A DNA stretch of 64,000 nt. Origin: Piezodorus guildinii. Lineage: Eukaryota > Arthropoda > Insecta > Hemiptera > Pentatomidae. The notes under the pieces were generated by a model, which was not told the origin of the DNA, did not search any database, and worked only from the letters and a program-made list of their open reading frames with translations. The first letter of the stretch is position 1; every line of letters begins with the position of its first letter. Location of the stretch: assembly GCA_023052935.1 (NCBI GenBank), contig CM041294.1, positions 22,158,635 to 22,222,634 of the forward strand. The letters are read 5' to 3'. Shown here in pieces: positions 12,275 to 22,659 of this stretch. A program made the position numbers and the translations under genes.

Positions 12275-12430
12275 TAAATAGAAATAGGAAAGCGAAATAA
12301 CACTCACGCTTACATGATAACATGTTTTTCACATACATTCGTAGGTTTTATACATTCAGGTATTGTTTATATTTACATCAAAGGAATTAACGTTTATATT
12401 ATCATTCCCCTGATCTTAACTTCCTCCTGC
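12275..12430 (+). repeat. Dispersed repeat, copy 1 (pair with 14045-14200)
   Basis: Contains GCGAAATAACACTCACGCTTAC, then CATTCGTAGGTTTTATACATTCAGGT.TCGTTTATA-like text and CCCCTGATCTTAAC. The same order occurs at 14045-14200 in the same orientation. Not recognised as a known element. Confidence 0.6.
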
Positions 12431-12617
12431 CAGTTTACGAACACTCTACGTAAACTACCAAAAGGTATACAAAAATAAATTATAAAACTAGAAAAATAAA
12501 ATAAAATTTACATTAAATAACCGACGGAACTGCGTACTTAAATTTAAAAAAAAAAACGAAAAAAACACGTGTTTTATTTATCTTTAGTAATAATTAACGT
12601 TGGGATTACCGGTAGCT

Positions 12618-13068
12618 GGGTGATCAGCAGCTTTGGAATTCTATCCCTCCTGACCATGACCTGAATATCCCATTTGTCCTTGATCTAATCCCATCCAAAT
12701 TCTCAATCTTCCATCAGAAGCTTACTCACCTTCCTAATCCCTTGGCACACTCCCTATCCAGTTCCAAACATCCCTATAATCCTCCTCGTAGGTTGAAGCG
12801 GCAGTGGCCCAGAGATCTCTTGTGAATATGTCATTGGAGTGCTGGCAATGGCTGGCTTCTCCACTCATGCCCTGAGTGTATGTGGCTCTAGCGCCCTCGC
12901 TCAGCCTCCACTGGCACTCAAGACCAGTGACGCAGCTGAATGAGAGGCGCTGGGATCTTCTGGCATTGTGCCTCGACATCCACTAGTGGATCTCGAGGTT
13001 TGATCCAGTGATCCCAGGGGCAGCTTGTAAATATTGTAAATAGGTATGAATGCGAACAAGATTGTTAT

Positions 13069-13099
<31 letters not shown>

Positions 13100-13319
13100 T
13101 TTTTTATTTTTATTTATTTTTTTTTTTTTTATAGTATTTATTTAATTTTGTGTATATATATTTTTTTCCTTTTATTTGATTAGTCTTTATTAATTTATTT
13201 TTCTATAATTTTATTTACAATATACATATGGGATGAATGATTTATTCTATCTCTAATACTCATTGCCCCAGAAGGTGGCAGATTGTATTATCTCTTAATA
13301 AAACAAATTTAAAAAAAAA
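12618..13319 (+). pseudogene. LINE 3' end with poly(A), family A type
   Basis: The plus strand starts with a C-terminal ORF2 remnant (FHQKLTHLPNPLAHSL-like, then PPRRLKRQWPRDL around 12780-12825). A ~490-bp 3' UTR follows with the GAGGCGCTGGGATCTTCTGG block, T-rich sequence, ACTCATTGCCCCAGAAGGTG, AATAAAAC and a terminal A run at 13308-13319. The same UTR occurs at 28675-29120, and its last ~100 bp at 34160-34270. 5' truncated. Confidence 0.7.
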
Positions 13320-13722
13320 ATCCCTCCTGAGATCCGTCATGTAAGTACTACTTCCTACTTCATATAGCTACTTTTCAACCACCTTCTCCTTACCCAGACA
13401 AACAGACAATAACTTCAAACTGCAGATGCTATAAATACCAATTATTATTATTATTATTTTATTTTATTTTTTTTTTTTTTGTGTGTGTTTATATTACTCA
13501 AATTATCGTTGATGAACTAGCTATTTCTGATTTTTTGTTTTTCTTATTCTGAAAGTCTGACTTGTAAAGATGTACATATATTACTACCTTAATTATTTTT
13601 TAGTTTAGTATTTTGTTATTCTAAGCCATGACCACATTTTTCCGGTCAACAATTATGTATGTATTTTTTATTCTCAAGGGACTTTAGTATCAGGATAATA
13701 AAGAAGATTTTCATTTCATTTC
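13320..13722 (+). pseudogene. LINE 3' end, CR1/L2-like family B
   Basis: Begins immediately after the poly(A) of the preceding LINE with SLPPEIRH-like coding residue, followed by UTR and the family B terminus AAGGGACTTTAGTATCAGGATAATAAAG. It is directly followed by a SINE S2 copy. Strongly truncated. Confidence 0.5.
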
Positions 13723-13978
13723 ATAACAGCCTCCTGTGCCAAAGGTCACGGGTTCAAACCCACTGGTGGTCCTAGGATTTTTTAATGGGAGTAAAATATC
13801 CTTAGTTATGCCGTCCTTCGGAGGGGACGTTAAAAGGTGGTCCCGAGCCTGTGCGATGTCAGGTACTCGTCAAAGATCCCTATCCTAATAAAACCTGAAT
13901 AAGCAAAATGTAGGACTCCAACTGTAGCATCGTCCGATTAGCCATAGTAGCATAAAGTAACGTTAAATAAATAAAATT
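13723..13978 (+). mobile_element. tRNA-derived SINE, family S2
   Basis: The head keeps CCTCCTGTGCCAAAGGTCAC and the B box GGGTTCAAACCC. The body keeps GGTCCTAGGATTTTTTAATGGGAG, CTTAGTTATGCCGTCCTTCG, CGATGTCAGGTACTCGT, ATCCTAATAAAACCTG and a TAAATAAATAA tail. The left part of the tRNA-like head is missing relative to 57168-57458. Confidence 0.8.
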
Positions 13979-14044
13979 TAAAAAATCTATATAACGTTCC
14001 CTGGTTTCCGCAACACATATGTTCTGCCGAGAAAAATATATTAA

Positions 14045-14200
14045 AAAGTGAAATAGGGAGGCGAAATAACATTCACTCTTACTCGATAACATACGTTACA
14101 TAACGTTGCATACGTTGATAACATTATCTCTCCTACATTCGTAGGTTTTATACATTCAGGTGTCGTTTATATTATTACTCCCCAGATCTTCACATATACA
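14045..14200 (+). repeat. Dispersed repeat, copy 2 (pair with 12275-12430)
   Basis: Same block order as 12275-12430 with extra ACATACGTTACATAACGTTGC-type text inside. The two copies bracket LINE and SINE insertions. Confidence 0.6.
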
Positions 14201-14464
14201 TATATATATTTAAGTTCTTCTAATATCGTTATTAAATTTATTAACAACTATAAACAACGTATAATTACCTTATTGGCTGAATTGGCATAAAATTGGATTA
14301 AGGTTTTGCCCAATGAAAAGATTTTTCTGACTCTGGACTAAGGTAATAAAACTAAAATGAAAACTTTACTGCGCAATCTTCTGAAACAGAATCTGCAGAA
14401 GTAAACTTTTCTTCATTTTTTAAAAATTATTATAACTGTATTTTACAACACATCTAGCAAATAG

Positions 14465-14610
14465 GCTAACTAGAGAATTTCGAGGCCATCTTCTTTTCAG
14501 ACCCCTCGGAGGATTATAAGGAATAGAAGGAGAAGAAAGGGTTGAAACTAGAGGATTAGAGTAGTAATAGAGCTCATCATGAAAGCAATGATATCTGGTT
14601 TGGCCCTAGA
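14465..14610 (-). pseudogene. LINE fragment, Jockey-like family A C terminus
   Basis: Minus strand carries the R-L-K-R block region (CTGAAAAGAAGATGGCC at 14489-14505 in reverse) and about 100 bp upstream coding remnant with stops. Short relic. Confidence 0.5.
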
Positions 14611-15365
14611 AAAGCAAATTAAAATTAACTTTTCTGGAATGTTTTTTTTTTCTTTACTTCTTCAACATTTTTTTTGTACGTCATTTTTACTTCTTATTGA
14701 CACTTTTAACTGAGATGTTATCTTTTATAGGACTTTTCGTGTCCTGGAAACATGAGAAAGGGGAACTTTCTAGACGAAAGTATCGTAAAAAAGATAGGTC
14801 AATTTTGGGGGTACTTGGAAAGGTACTTTGCCATTAGACTCAGTTGTACCTTGAGTAAAAGTTTTGCTGTCAATAATATGAGTGGAGGAGCATCCTTATT
14901 TGCCCTCTGAAACGTTCAATTCGTTCATTGTTTTCTAATTTATATTTCAAATAAAAAAACGATGAACTAAATTACATGTAACCATAGCCAGTGGCAGAAT
15001 GTGCCGTAATATCCTACTTCAGTGAACTTCCAAAGTCAAATCCATTCTTGTGCGCCTTCCTTCCACCAGCCGGATTTCATTAAGGTTTTGTTCGGAATGA
15101 AATTCTGCATCCTCGTGGCTTTATATAAACCTCACTCCAAAAAAAGATACCCTCGTCGAGAATAGAGTGGAAACGTGAATTGATATGAAATAGACTCTTG
15201 TCCAAATGTAACCATTATGTATCGGTAGATAATAATTTAGCACTATTATAATTAGAAAGATAATCTTCATTCTTAAGGCTATCATCTACATTATATAAGA
15301 AAAAACTTATTTTTTTTTTATTTTGTTACCCAACTTTCCAGCATTTTATGTTAGGACAAACCATG

Positions 15366-15770
15366 GGTGTAATCTACCACGCCGAAGGTCATGAGTTTGA
15401 ATCCCATTCCCAGGTGGTATTTTTTAAATGAATATTTAAGGAGAGATGAATGTACAGCCTCCCTTCCGGACATAGACTTATTCAAGGCCTCTCCTCCGGG
15501 TATCTGTGGCCCCTCAGCCAACTAATAGGGTAAGAATGACAAAAGAGGCGTAGGGAGAGATGGTATTACCCTTTGAGTTTGAATCCCATTCCCAGGTGGT
15601 ATTTTTTAAATGAATATTTAAGGAGAGATGAATGTACAGCCTCCTTCCGGACATAGACTTATTCAAGGCCTTTTCTCGGTATCTGTGCCCTCAGCCAATA
15701 ATAGGGTAAGAATGACAAAAGAGGCGTAGGGAGAGATGGTATTACCCTATACCTGTCACAGTAAAGAATC
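15366..15770 (+). mobile_element. SINE S1 with an internal 182-bp tandem duplication
   Basis: The tRNA-like B box (GAGTTTGAATCCCATT) is followed by the S1 body. The unit starting at 15393 is repeated from 15575, an offset of 182 bp. The second unit differs mainly by loss of bases in short homopolymers (CCC to CC, GGCCCC to GCCC, CTCC to TC). The end TACCTGTCACAGTAAAGAATCCACGA corresponds to the S1 end at 28355-28385. Confidence 0.65.
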
Positions 15771-16004
15771 CACGATACTAAATCGCAGCATTCAAAAAAT
15801 AAATTACATATCTTATGCGTGCAACACACAACTTTTACTTGTTTCATTGTTAAGATCAATTTAAGAACTATTAAATAAAGTAAGAGTTGGAATATTTTAA
15901 TAAATGGTATTAAGTTACGTTCCCGGTTAAAGGTGGGAAATGCGTGTTATTATTTAGTTGCTAAGTTACTTAACTCACGGCTTCTATCTAAAAACTTAAA
16001 GGTT

Positions 16005-16390
16005 AGAATTTATAAAACTATTATTCTTCCAACGGTTCTTTACGGATGTGAAACGTGACCGCTTACTTTGAAGGATGAACAACGGCTTAAGGTTTTCCAA
16101 AATAAGGTACGGCGCAAAATATTCGGTCCGAAGAGAGATGAGGGCACTGGGGAGTTTAGAAGGTTGCACAACGCGGAATTGCGGAACTTGACTCAAATGG
16201 GCGAGTAAAATTGTTAGACTCAGTGAGGAACGGATTCCGTTGGTATTTGCTGATCCGACTGGTAGGCGTCCGAAATGTAGACCGAAGCGTCGATGGGAGG
16301 ATTGCATTAAGGCTGATCTTGGAGGCTTGGGCTTGAACGGAGAACATTGGACGAGTCTGTGTAGACGGAATATGGTGGTATCGGCATCGA
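16005..16390 (+). pseudogene. RTE-like LINE ORF2 C terminus, family C
   Basis: The plus-strand frame reads LKVRIYKTIILPTVLYGCET and then a TGA where the family has W (the ETW motif), followed by PLTLKDEQRLKVFQNKVRRKIFG. A further frameshift precedes a region with GRRPK.RRWEDC-like and W...LC-like text. It is a dead copy of the same family as 8645, 11146 and 55880, lying inside a family R repeat. Confidence 0.7.
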
Positions 16391-16750
16391 ACTTTGGGTT
16401 CGATTAGCCTATATAAGTTACGTTAGAAAAATATGTTTCAGATTAAAATTCTTATGTTAAAAATATTCTGCTAAGTTCTTTCCCTAATCGTCTTTCAGCA
16501 TTACTTTTAAGGCTTTGTTAAGTTAAATAAGAAAATGCTCTTTTCTGATTCAGTTCCTTTAACGTGTATTTTTACATGTTTTAACTAGTACTAACAAAAT
16601 GAAAAGGTTGATTTTTTTTTTCGAATATATAAAATTAAATGTACTTCAGAGAAAGAAAATTCAAAATATCGGCATTTAAGCCCTGACTATTTTAATAGAA
16701 ATGAAACCTGCAAAACATGAAAGCCCTTTAAATTTACATAGACATAGGAA

Positions 16751-17131
16751 GTTTAATCTAGGGGTGGGAATAATCGAATGATTGTCATAATCGGACGATC
16801 GGACTTCGATGATTTAAACAATCGAATGATAGAATGATTAATATGTATTTTAAGGGACGATATGCCACAATTTCCGTCTCTGTGATGGCTGAGTTGGCTA
16901 AGCCTAGGTATAATAAAGCATATAATTTATGTGATTGATAAGGAAAAAAAAAAAAAAAAGTTGTTCCATTATTCGAGCTCCTCATAATCCTCGATTATCG
17001 ATAAACAATTCAGTTCAAATGATCATTCGTTTCTCTAAACCGATTAATCCAATAATCGATTAATTCGAATGATTGAAATAATCAAATGCTCCGATAATCG
17101 TCATTCGATTATGCCCACCCCTAGTTTAATC
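16751..17131. mobile_element. hAT-type MITE with 8-bp target duplication
   Basis: The element proper is 16759-17123 (365 bp). Its termini are inverted: TAGGGGTGGGAATAATCGAA at the left and the complement of TAGGGGTGGGCATAATCGAA at the right. It is flanked by a perfect 8-bp direct repeat GTTTAATC (16751-16758 and 17124-17131). 8-bp duplications with TAGGGGTG/CAGGGGTG-type termini are characteristic of hAT elements. There is no transposase frame. Inner parts are rich in ATCGAATGAT words. Confidence 0.9.
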
Positions 17132-17489
17132 AAAATAAAGCCGTTTTTAAGAAAGTCTTAAAAATGTGCAGCATGCATGGTATAAAGTGGGTCTTCTGGT
17201 TCGCTGGTTTTTCTGAAAAAGTTGCTGTAACATCTGAGTCATATATGCTTAATAAAAAAATAAATTTCAGTTTTCTCAAACTTATCGTTTTTGAGCTGGA
17301 CTTACCGCAAACACACACCAACCTTTTTACGGGACTTTAAACGGGTAATTTTAACTCAGGATACCCTAAAACGTGTATTTCCGGTTAAAACTCGCATTCG
17401 AAAACAACCATTCTTACTATACGTGTATTTCCTATGTGAAAATTAATTTGGAATTATATTTATTTTTTTATTATATAATTCGTATAATC

Positions 17490-17755
17490 ATAATGAAAAT
17501 GATTGATTATTCTTTGATTACGAAAGTGCAAGAATACAGTGAAACAGTATATCCAGGACCAGATTTCGTAATGTTGGAGAGCGCGGATGATAAAGTGCTT
17601 GCGCCAGCTGCTGGAGTTATTTTGGCAAATCGTCAACAAGCAAGTGGTAAACAATGAGACTGGGGGATTCTCTCATTACAAGCTTGGCAACTCTACACTG
17701 GGACTGCACTTTGGGAGTCTTACGTGAATGGATAATTGATCGCTTAATAGATAAA
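17490..17755 (+). other. Unrecognised coding-like stretch
   Basis: The plus-strand frame 17493-17657 (inside a 94-codon frame from 17373) reads with balanced composition: VQEYSETVYPGPDFVMLES, then ADDKVLAPAAGVILANR. This is unlike the AT-driven frames around it. After the stop at 17655 a second frame continues with DSLITSLATLHWDCTLGVL and EWIIDRLIDKN to a stop near 17755, so a single frameshift near the GGGGG at 17663 could join them. I do not recognise the family. It is bounded on the right by a LINE tail at 17760. Confidence 0.35.
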
Positions 17756-17759
17756 AATT

Positions 17760-18440
17760 AATAATATTAATTTATTGAGAAATATTACAATCTGTTTCAG
17801 AATGAACAATAGTAATAGTGATGTAGGACCACATTCATACAATATATACAGAAAATAATGATAAAGTCAAATTCCATAAAATAGAAAAAAAATCATTTAT
17901 ATGTACAATAAAATAAAACAAAATAAAAAAATAAAAAAAAAACAATAACCTATAATTGAGATAAATACAAAGTTGGCAAATAAATAAACAACATACAAAC
18001 AATGGTAACTATATACAAAATATACAACTGCTAAGAGGACCCCACACTTCGCTTTTCCCTCCACTTGTGGAGGAAAAAAGCGGAATCCAAGAGATCCCAG
18101 CGCCTCTCTCTCAGCCGCATCACTGGTCTTAGCCAGCAGAGGCTGAGTTAGAGCGCAACAGCCACAAACATACAGTACATGAGTAGAGGATCTGACCAGT
18201 GTCAGAACTCTAGTATAAATGTTTACAGAACGTCGCGGGACCACTGCCGTTTCAATCTTCGTGGAGGATTGTAGTTATGGGTGGAGCTGGAGAGAGATTG
18301 AGCTAAAGGATTAGAATGATGAAGAAGGTTCTAATGGAATTTAGAAAATTTGGATGGTACCAGGTCTAAAATAAATGGAATATTAAGGTCGTGGTGTAAG
18401 GTACAGTAGGAAACATAATAGGGTATAATATAATAATAAT
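17760..18440 (-). pseudogene. LINE 3' end, family A type
   Basis: The minus-strand 3' UTR (17760-18240) is very similar to 5275-5715. Upstream is the ORF2 end with LNIPF.LDLVPSKFSKFH, then a stop, then NPLAQSLSSSTHNYNPPRRLKR near 18250-18300. The N-PPRRLK-R block supports Jockey-like family A. 5' truncated near 18440. Confidence 0.7.
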
Positions 18441-18774
18441 GTTTTAGTGACACTAATTCCTAAGGTTTCAATAATTTTAAAGCTTATTAAAAAAATAATT
18501 TCTCGGATTCACATATCAGTTTCATTACATTTGCATACATTTAGAACATTCAAAACCAATACAAAATGAACTATGTTTTCTGATTATAAAAGTAGAATGT
18601 ATATTTATTAAATCACTTGATCTCTCATTTTTCTTTATTAATTTATATTTATTATATCATCTTAATTACTAAGTTTCGAGGCCTTTACTCATTTTTAGGC
18701 AAATACTTTTATAGAGTATTATTATAATTATATGTTTATATTTATGATTTTGGTATAAATTTGTCAATTATATA

Positions 18775-18875
18775 TTTTTTACAATCACATTTAATTTTAT
18801 ATGTAAATACAAATACATTTACAGATAGAAGTGTATTTGTATTTTCGTATAAAGTTAAATGTGATTGTAAAAAAT
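18775..18875. mobile_element. Foldback (hairpin) MITE-like element
   Basis: The left arm TTTTTTACAATCACATTTAA... (18775-18820) and right arm ...TTAAATGTGATTGTAAAAAA (18830-18875) are inverted copies, nearly perfect over ~45 bp with a ~10-nt loop. No coding capacity. Family not assigned. Confidence 0.65.
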
Positions 18876-18879
18876 GTGT

Positions 18880-19255
18880 AATGCATTTAATATCAAGAAA
18901 AAAGATTATGGAAAATTAAAATTAATTAATATTAACATATAATTATGATGGTGTCTTAAATAATTAAGCACCTAAAAATGATGCAAGGCTTTAAAACGTA
19001 GTAATAAAGATTATATGATAATTATTATTGATTAACAATTTTTTTTTAAATGTAGAGAAGTTTCAGTGATTAAATTAATGTAATATGGCACAACCAATTG
19101 AATGCCAGCTAATGTCAGGAATCAGTTGCGGTTTGTTAATTAATTTAACTGGTATAACTGTGAACAAACAAATCTTGAAAAAAAAACACATTAAAAGAGA
19201 CTCTTCCGATTAGCCACTGTATTATAAAGTGAACTATATTAATTTAAAAAAAAAA
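18880..19255. other. AT-rich, nothing recognised
   Basis: AT-rich DNA between a hairpin element and a long (TA)n tract. No gene or repeat seen. Confidence 0.4.
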
Positions 19256-19259
19256 CTAT

Positions 19260-19261
19260 AT

Positions 19262-19325
<64 letters not shown>
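19260..19325. repeat. (TA)n tract
   Basis: About 32 TA units, with CATGTATG text following on the right. The minus-strand frame reading through it is not a gene. Confidence 0.9.
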
Positions 19326-19333
<8 letters not shown>

Positions 19334-19429
19334 ATATGTATTGTAATGTATTGAGGATACTGAGGGGAGTTCATAATTAAATAATTTTAATATTAAACAA
19401 TTAAGGATAACGAACCTTTGTCGGCAAAA

Positions 19430-20760
19430 CATCAAAAGGTGTTTACCTAGCCCCCTAGATTTCCCATCGGTATGGGTCCCCCCAGCGGTAACAGAGACCC
19501 CTGGTAGTTTCCTACAGCGGCAGCCTACAAGAATATTAAGGGTGGTCAAAAGATAAAAATAAGATCACAAGTGCTGTACCGCCAACCGGGGTACTTCCCA
19601 TGTCAGCCCACCCGAGGTGAAGAGGATGGGAGAGAAGATTCGTAGGGCAGTCGGAGAGGAGGTGGCCGTCGGGGTTCTGAGAGCAGCTGGAGGATGATGC
19701 CAAGAAAGGGGACCTAACACTGATTTCACATTCGCCAGCCGGTTAAGGTTTTCAAAGGTATATTGTTATTTGTAATATTGTATGGCAAAGGTAGTAAAAT
19801 GTCCCTCAGTATTCTCAATCAGAGTTCTAGGCAATGGGTTAATATAATTTATATGTGTAAATTAATAATTATAGTAATGTATTAATTGAATCTTGTTTAC
19901 TTTAATCTTACCCTGCATGTCACCTATTGGATTGGTAAACACGATACCTTTGGAAAGGAGATCCATGGTATCATTAAATATAGTTTATATATTGACTAAA
20001 TATAGTAAGTAAGCTAGTTTTTGAAGCTACCGCTGCCTTAGAAAAGCAGCCGGTTAAAAACATAGCAGTATGTTTGTGTTTTTGATACAACAGCCAAATG
20101 GCCTGTGTTTATTTATCCACAAGACTTTAATGAAGGTCTGTGCGTGAGATGGTCGTTTATCTAATCATAATTACTGAGTAGCGGCTACAAAGTTCAGGGT
20201 TCAAGGAACTACATAACAAATAACTAATTACATATACGAACTATTAATCCAATCTTAGTAATCTGTTTTATTCACTGCAGTATGTTATGAATCAATAAAT
20301 ATTGATACTAATCAATTTATTTTAGATCGCTGTGACTTCAAAGCGGCAAATAAAACTTGTCTCATTAAATTTTATATTATTTATTTTTATCCATCAAACT
20401 TATTTAATTAGTTCGTAATGTAACAATCAACCAATGAATAAAATCAAGTATAAATAATATTATAATTTGTTTTGTTTTTTTAGAACATCTATTTATTTGT
20501 CTTAATAACATACACTACAAAAATTATTATATTGTATATACATATCTCTCTCTATATCCATAATTTTATAATAAAGAAAGTGCTAAATTTATATGTTTCA
20601 ATATTCATTTAATTATTTCCCTATTTATGAGAGCTTAATTTTCATGCTTTAAGCTTTCTTACTGATCGTAAAGTTAATTATGGTTTAAGCATTTTATTCT
20701 CGCATTGAAAATTTAATTATACAGGTTTAGTTTCGAACATGGCTCTTTCATCGTCATGTT
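19430..20760. other. Unassigned; includes a GC-richer block at 19430-19745
   Basis: The block 19430-19745 stands out by composition (runs such as GGTCCCCCCAGCGG and GGAGAGGAGGTGGCCG) from its AT-rich surroundings. Plus-strand text is broken by stops, so it could be a decayed exon or a LINE ORF1/UTR piece, but no motif supports either. The rest, to 20760, is AT-rich without features. Confidence 0.3.
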
Positions 20761-20854
20761 GCGAACAATAAACTTATGACTTTTTTTTTTTGTAAAATAT
20801 TACGGAATACTTCATTAAAGATTTTTTTAAATCATCTGATTGTTTTCTTTTTTA

Positions 20855-20857
<3 letters not shown>

Positions 20858-20892
<35 letters not shown>

Positions 20893-21646
20893 GTAAAATC
20901 GTTTTGTTCAGTGTGTTCAAAGGTCTTGAATCGAAAATGTCAAAGTGCGATTTTCGTCAAATTTATTTTTACGAATTTAAATTAGGGCGCAGCGCTGCGC
21001 AAACGGCTCGTAATATTAATGAAGTGTGGGGTCAGGGGGCTATTAATGAGTGCACGGTGCAGCGTTGGTTCCAGAAGTTTCGCAGAGGAGATTTCGACCT
21101 CGAAGACAAGGAAGGTCGGGGCCGTCATCTTGCTCTGGACAACGACCAGCTGAGGTCAAAAGTGGAAGAAGACCCAACAAAACCACACGAGAAATGGCGG
21201 CGGAACTCGGAACTCAAAAATTGCAACGTCTTTGCCCAGCATTGATGAAATCGGAAGGGGCCGATCCTGCTCCACGATAACGCCAGACCACACGTTGCAC
21301 AACCAACGCTTCGACGACTGCACGAGTTGGGCTACGAAGTTCTCCAACATCCGCCTTATTCACCTGACCTCTCTCCTACAGACTTCCACTTTTTCAGGCA
21401 TCTGGACAACTTTTTGAGGGAGAAAAATTTCCAAAACCAGGACGACACTGAAAATTCTTTTCTCAACTTCATTGAGTCCAGGGATTCGGATTTTTTTTCT
21501 GGTGGAATAAGAAAGCTTGTTGAACGTTGGCAAAAGTGCATTGATTCAGATGGAAATTATTTTGATTAAATATATATGGTTAAAGTAAAGATATGGCGTA
21601 TTTACAATACCTGCTAACAACCTGCATTAATTTTGCATCAACCCAA
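20858..21646 (+). mobile_element. Mariner 1, copy a: 5'-truncated deletion derivative
   Basis: Same element as 54984-55868 in the opposite orientation. The left terminal inverted repeat is lost where a (TA)n tract (20858-20890) begins; homology starts at about 20889. The right terminus, CCTGCATTAATTTTGCATCA-ACCCAA, ends at 21646 and is followed by TA. It carries a broken transposase gene with the same internal deletion as the 55-kb copy. Confidence 0.85.
20938..21569 (+). pseudogene. Mariner transposase, frameshifted, internally deleted
   Basis: The ATG at 20938 starts the mariner N-terminal helix-turn-helix region (MSKCDFRQIYFYEFKLG), then INECTVQRWFQKFRRGDFDL and GRGRH. The frame slips near 21170-21185 (loss within the KTTREM region) and again around 21245-21330. 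The C terminus is readable at 21327-21569 with PPYSPDLSPTDFHFF and ERWQKCI. The first catalytic Asp region and ~100 residues of core are missing, as in the 55-kb copy (junction ELGTQKLQRLCPALM). Family length is ~345 residues. Not functional. Confidence 0.8.
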
Positions 21647-21733
21647 TATATATATATATATATATATATAATAGTTATATGATAATAATTTAATAGAGAG
21701 AGAGAGAGAGATAGATAGAGAGATAGATAGATA
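21647..21733. repeat. (TA)n and (GA)n/(GATA)n between two mariners
   Basis: The 3' terminus of mariner 1a is followed by ~11 TA units, then AT-rich sequence, then GA/GATA repeats that end at the TA preceding mariner 2a. Confidence 0.85.
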
Positions 21734-22656
21734 TTGGGTTGTTTCACATGAAATATCCGTTTTTGATAGTTTCTGAAATACATAAAGGATTTTGCAGGTC
21801 TCTGTTGTTTCTTCCGTATGTTTACATATTTAAAGTAAACAGTTACTTATCCTCTACCTTTGTATTATAAACATTAGCTTCCTAATCAATTACCCACTTT
21901 TTAGTATACCTCCAAATATGAACTTGGAAACACGCGATTTTCGAGTAATATTTTTGTAAGAGTTTAAACTCGGGCATTCAGTAGCTAAGGCCGCAAGAAA
22001 TATTTGCGAGGCATTTGGCGAAGGGAGTGTTGATGAACGGACCATTCGGCGTTGGTTTACTAAGTTTTCAGCTGGGGATACCGACTTGGAAAACTTGTCC
22101 CGAGGAAGACCTCCGTCCGTAATAGACAACGATGTCCTCAAAAATACAGTAGAAGGAAACCCCTACTAAACAGCTAAAGGACTCTCAGCACAACTAAATG
22201 CAAGTGTATCTACCGTTTCCAGATATTTAAAGTGTATTGGGAAAGTAAAAAAGCTCGATACATAGGTACCTCATGATCTCACTGAGCGGCAGCAAAACCC
22301 CATGTTTCAAAACATACCGTGCAAAAATTGAAAGAACGGGCTATGAAGTTCTTCCGTACCCACTATATTCTCCCGACTTGTCTCCAACGGATTACCATCT
22401 GTTCAGGAATTTAGAAAACTTTGTCAAAGGAAAACTTTTTGAAAATGATTATCAAGTGGAAAGTGTGTCTTAAGATTTTGTTTTACTTCAAAGCTCAGAG
22501 TTTTTTAGTTCGGGGATGAAAAAGTTGGTGTCATGTTGGAAAAAATGTGTAGAAAAAGAAGGTAAATGCTTCGAATAAAATTATCTTTTTTTCATATCGT
22601 ATTTTTAATAAAAATCCTTTACCTTGAAAACGGACATTTCATGTTACACGACCCAA
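21734..22656 (+). mobile_element. Mariner 2, copy a (923 bp, both ends present)
   Basis: Inverted termini are TTGGGTTGTTTCACATGAAAT at the left and the complement of TTGGGTCGTGTAACATGAAAT at the right, with TA on both sides. The coding part from ATG 21918 has a stop at codon 14 (TAA where copy b has TAC, Tyr). It then continues: a HTH region (FGEGSVDERTIRRWFTKFS), RGRPPSVIDND, SVSTVSRYLK, and VPHDLTERQ (the WVPHEL-type motif, with a stop in place of W). The core between this motif and GYEVLP is deleted, removing the first two catalytic Asp. The end has YSPDLSPTDYHLF. Dead. Confidence 0.85.
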
Positions 22657-22659
22657 TAT

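Larger units (their letters stand above)
15805..17430 (+). repeat. Repeat family R, copy split by two insertions
   Basis: The head (GTGCAACACACAACTTTTACTTG, 15805-15880) and the rest (16440-16750 and 17130-17430: GGCATTTAAGCCCTGAC, ATGCATGGTATAAAGTGGGTCTTC, CACACACC...CGGGACTT, CCTAAAACGTGTATTTCCG) follow the order seen in the intact copy at 51966-52790. It is interrupted by an RTE-like LINE fragment and by an hAT MITE. Confidence 0.6.
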
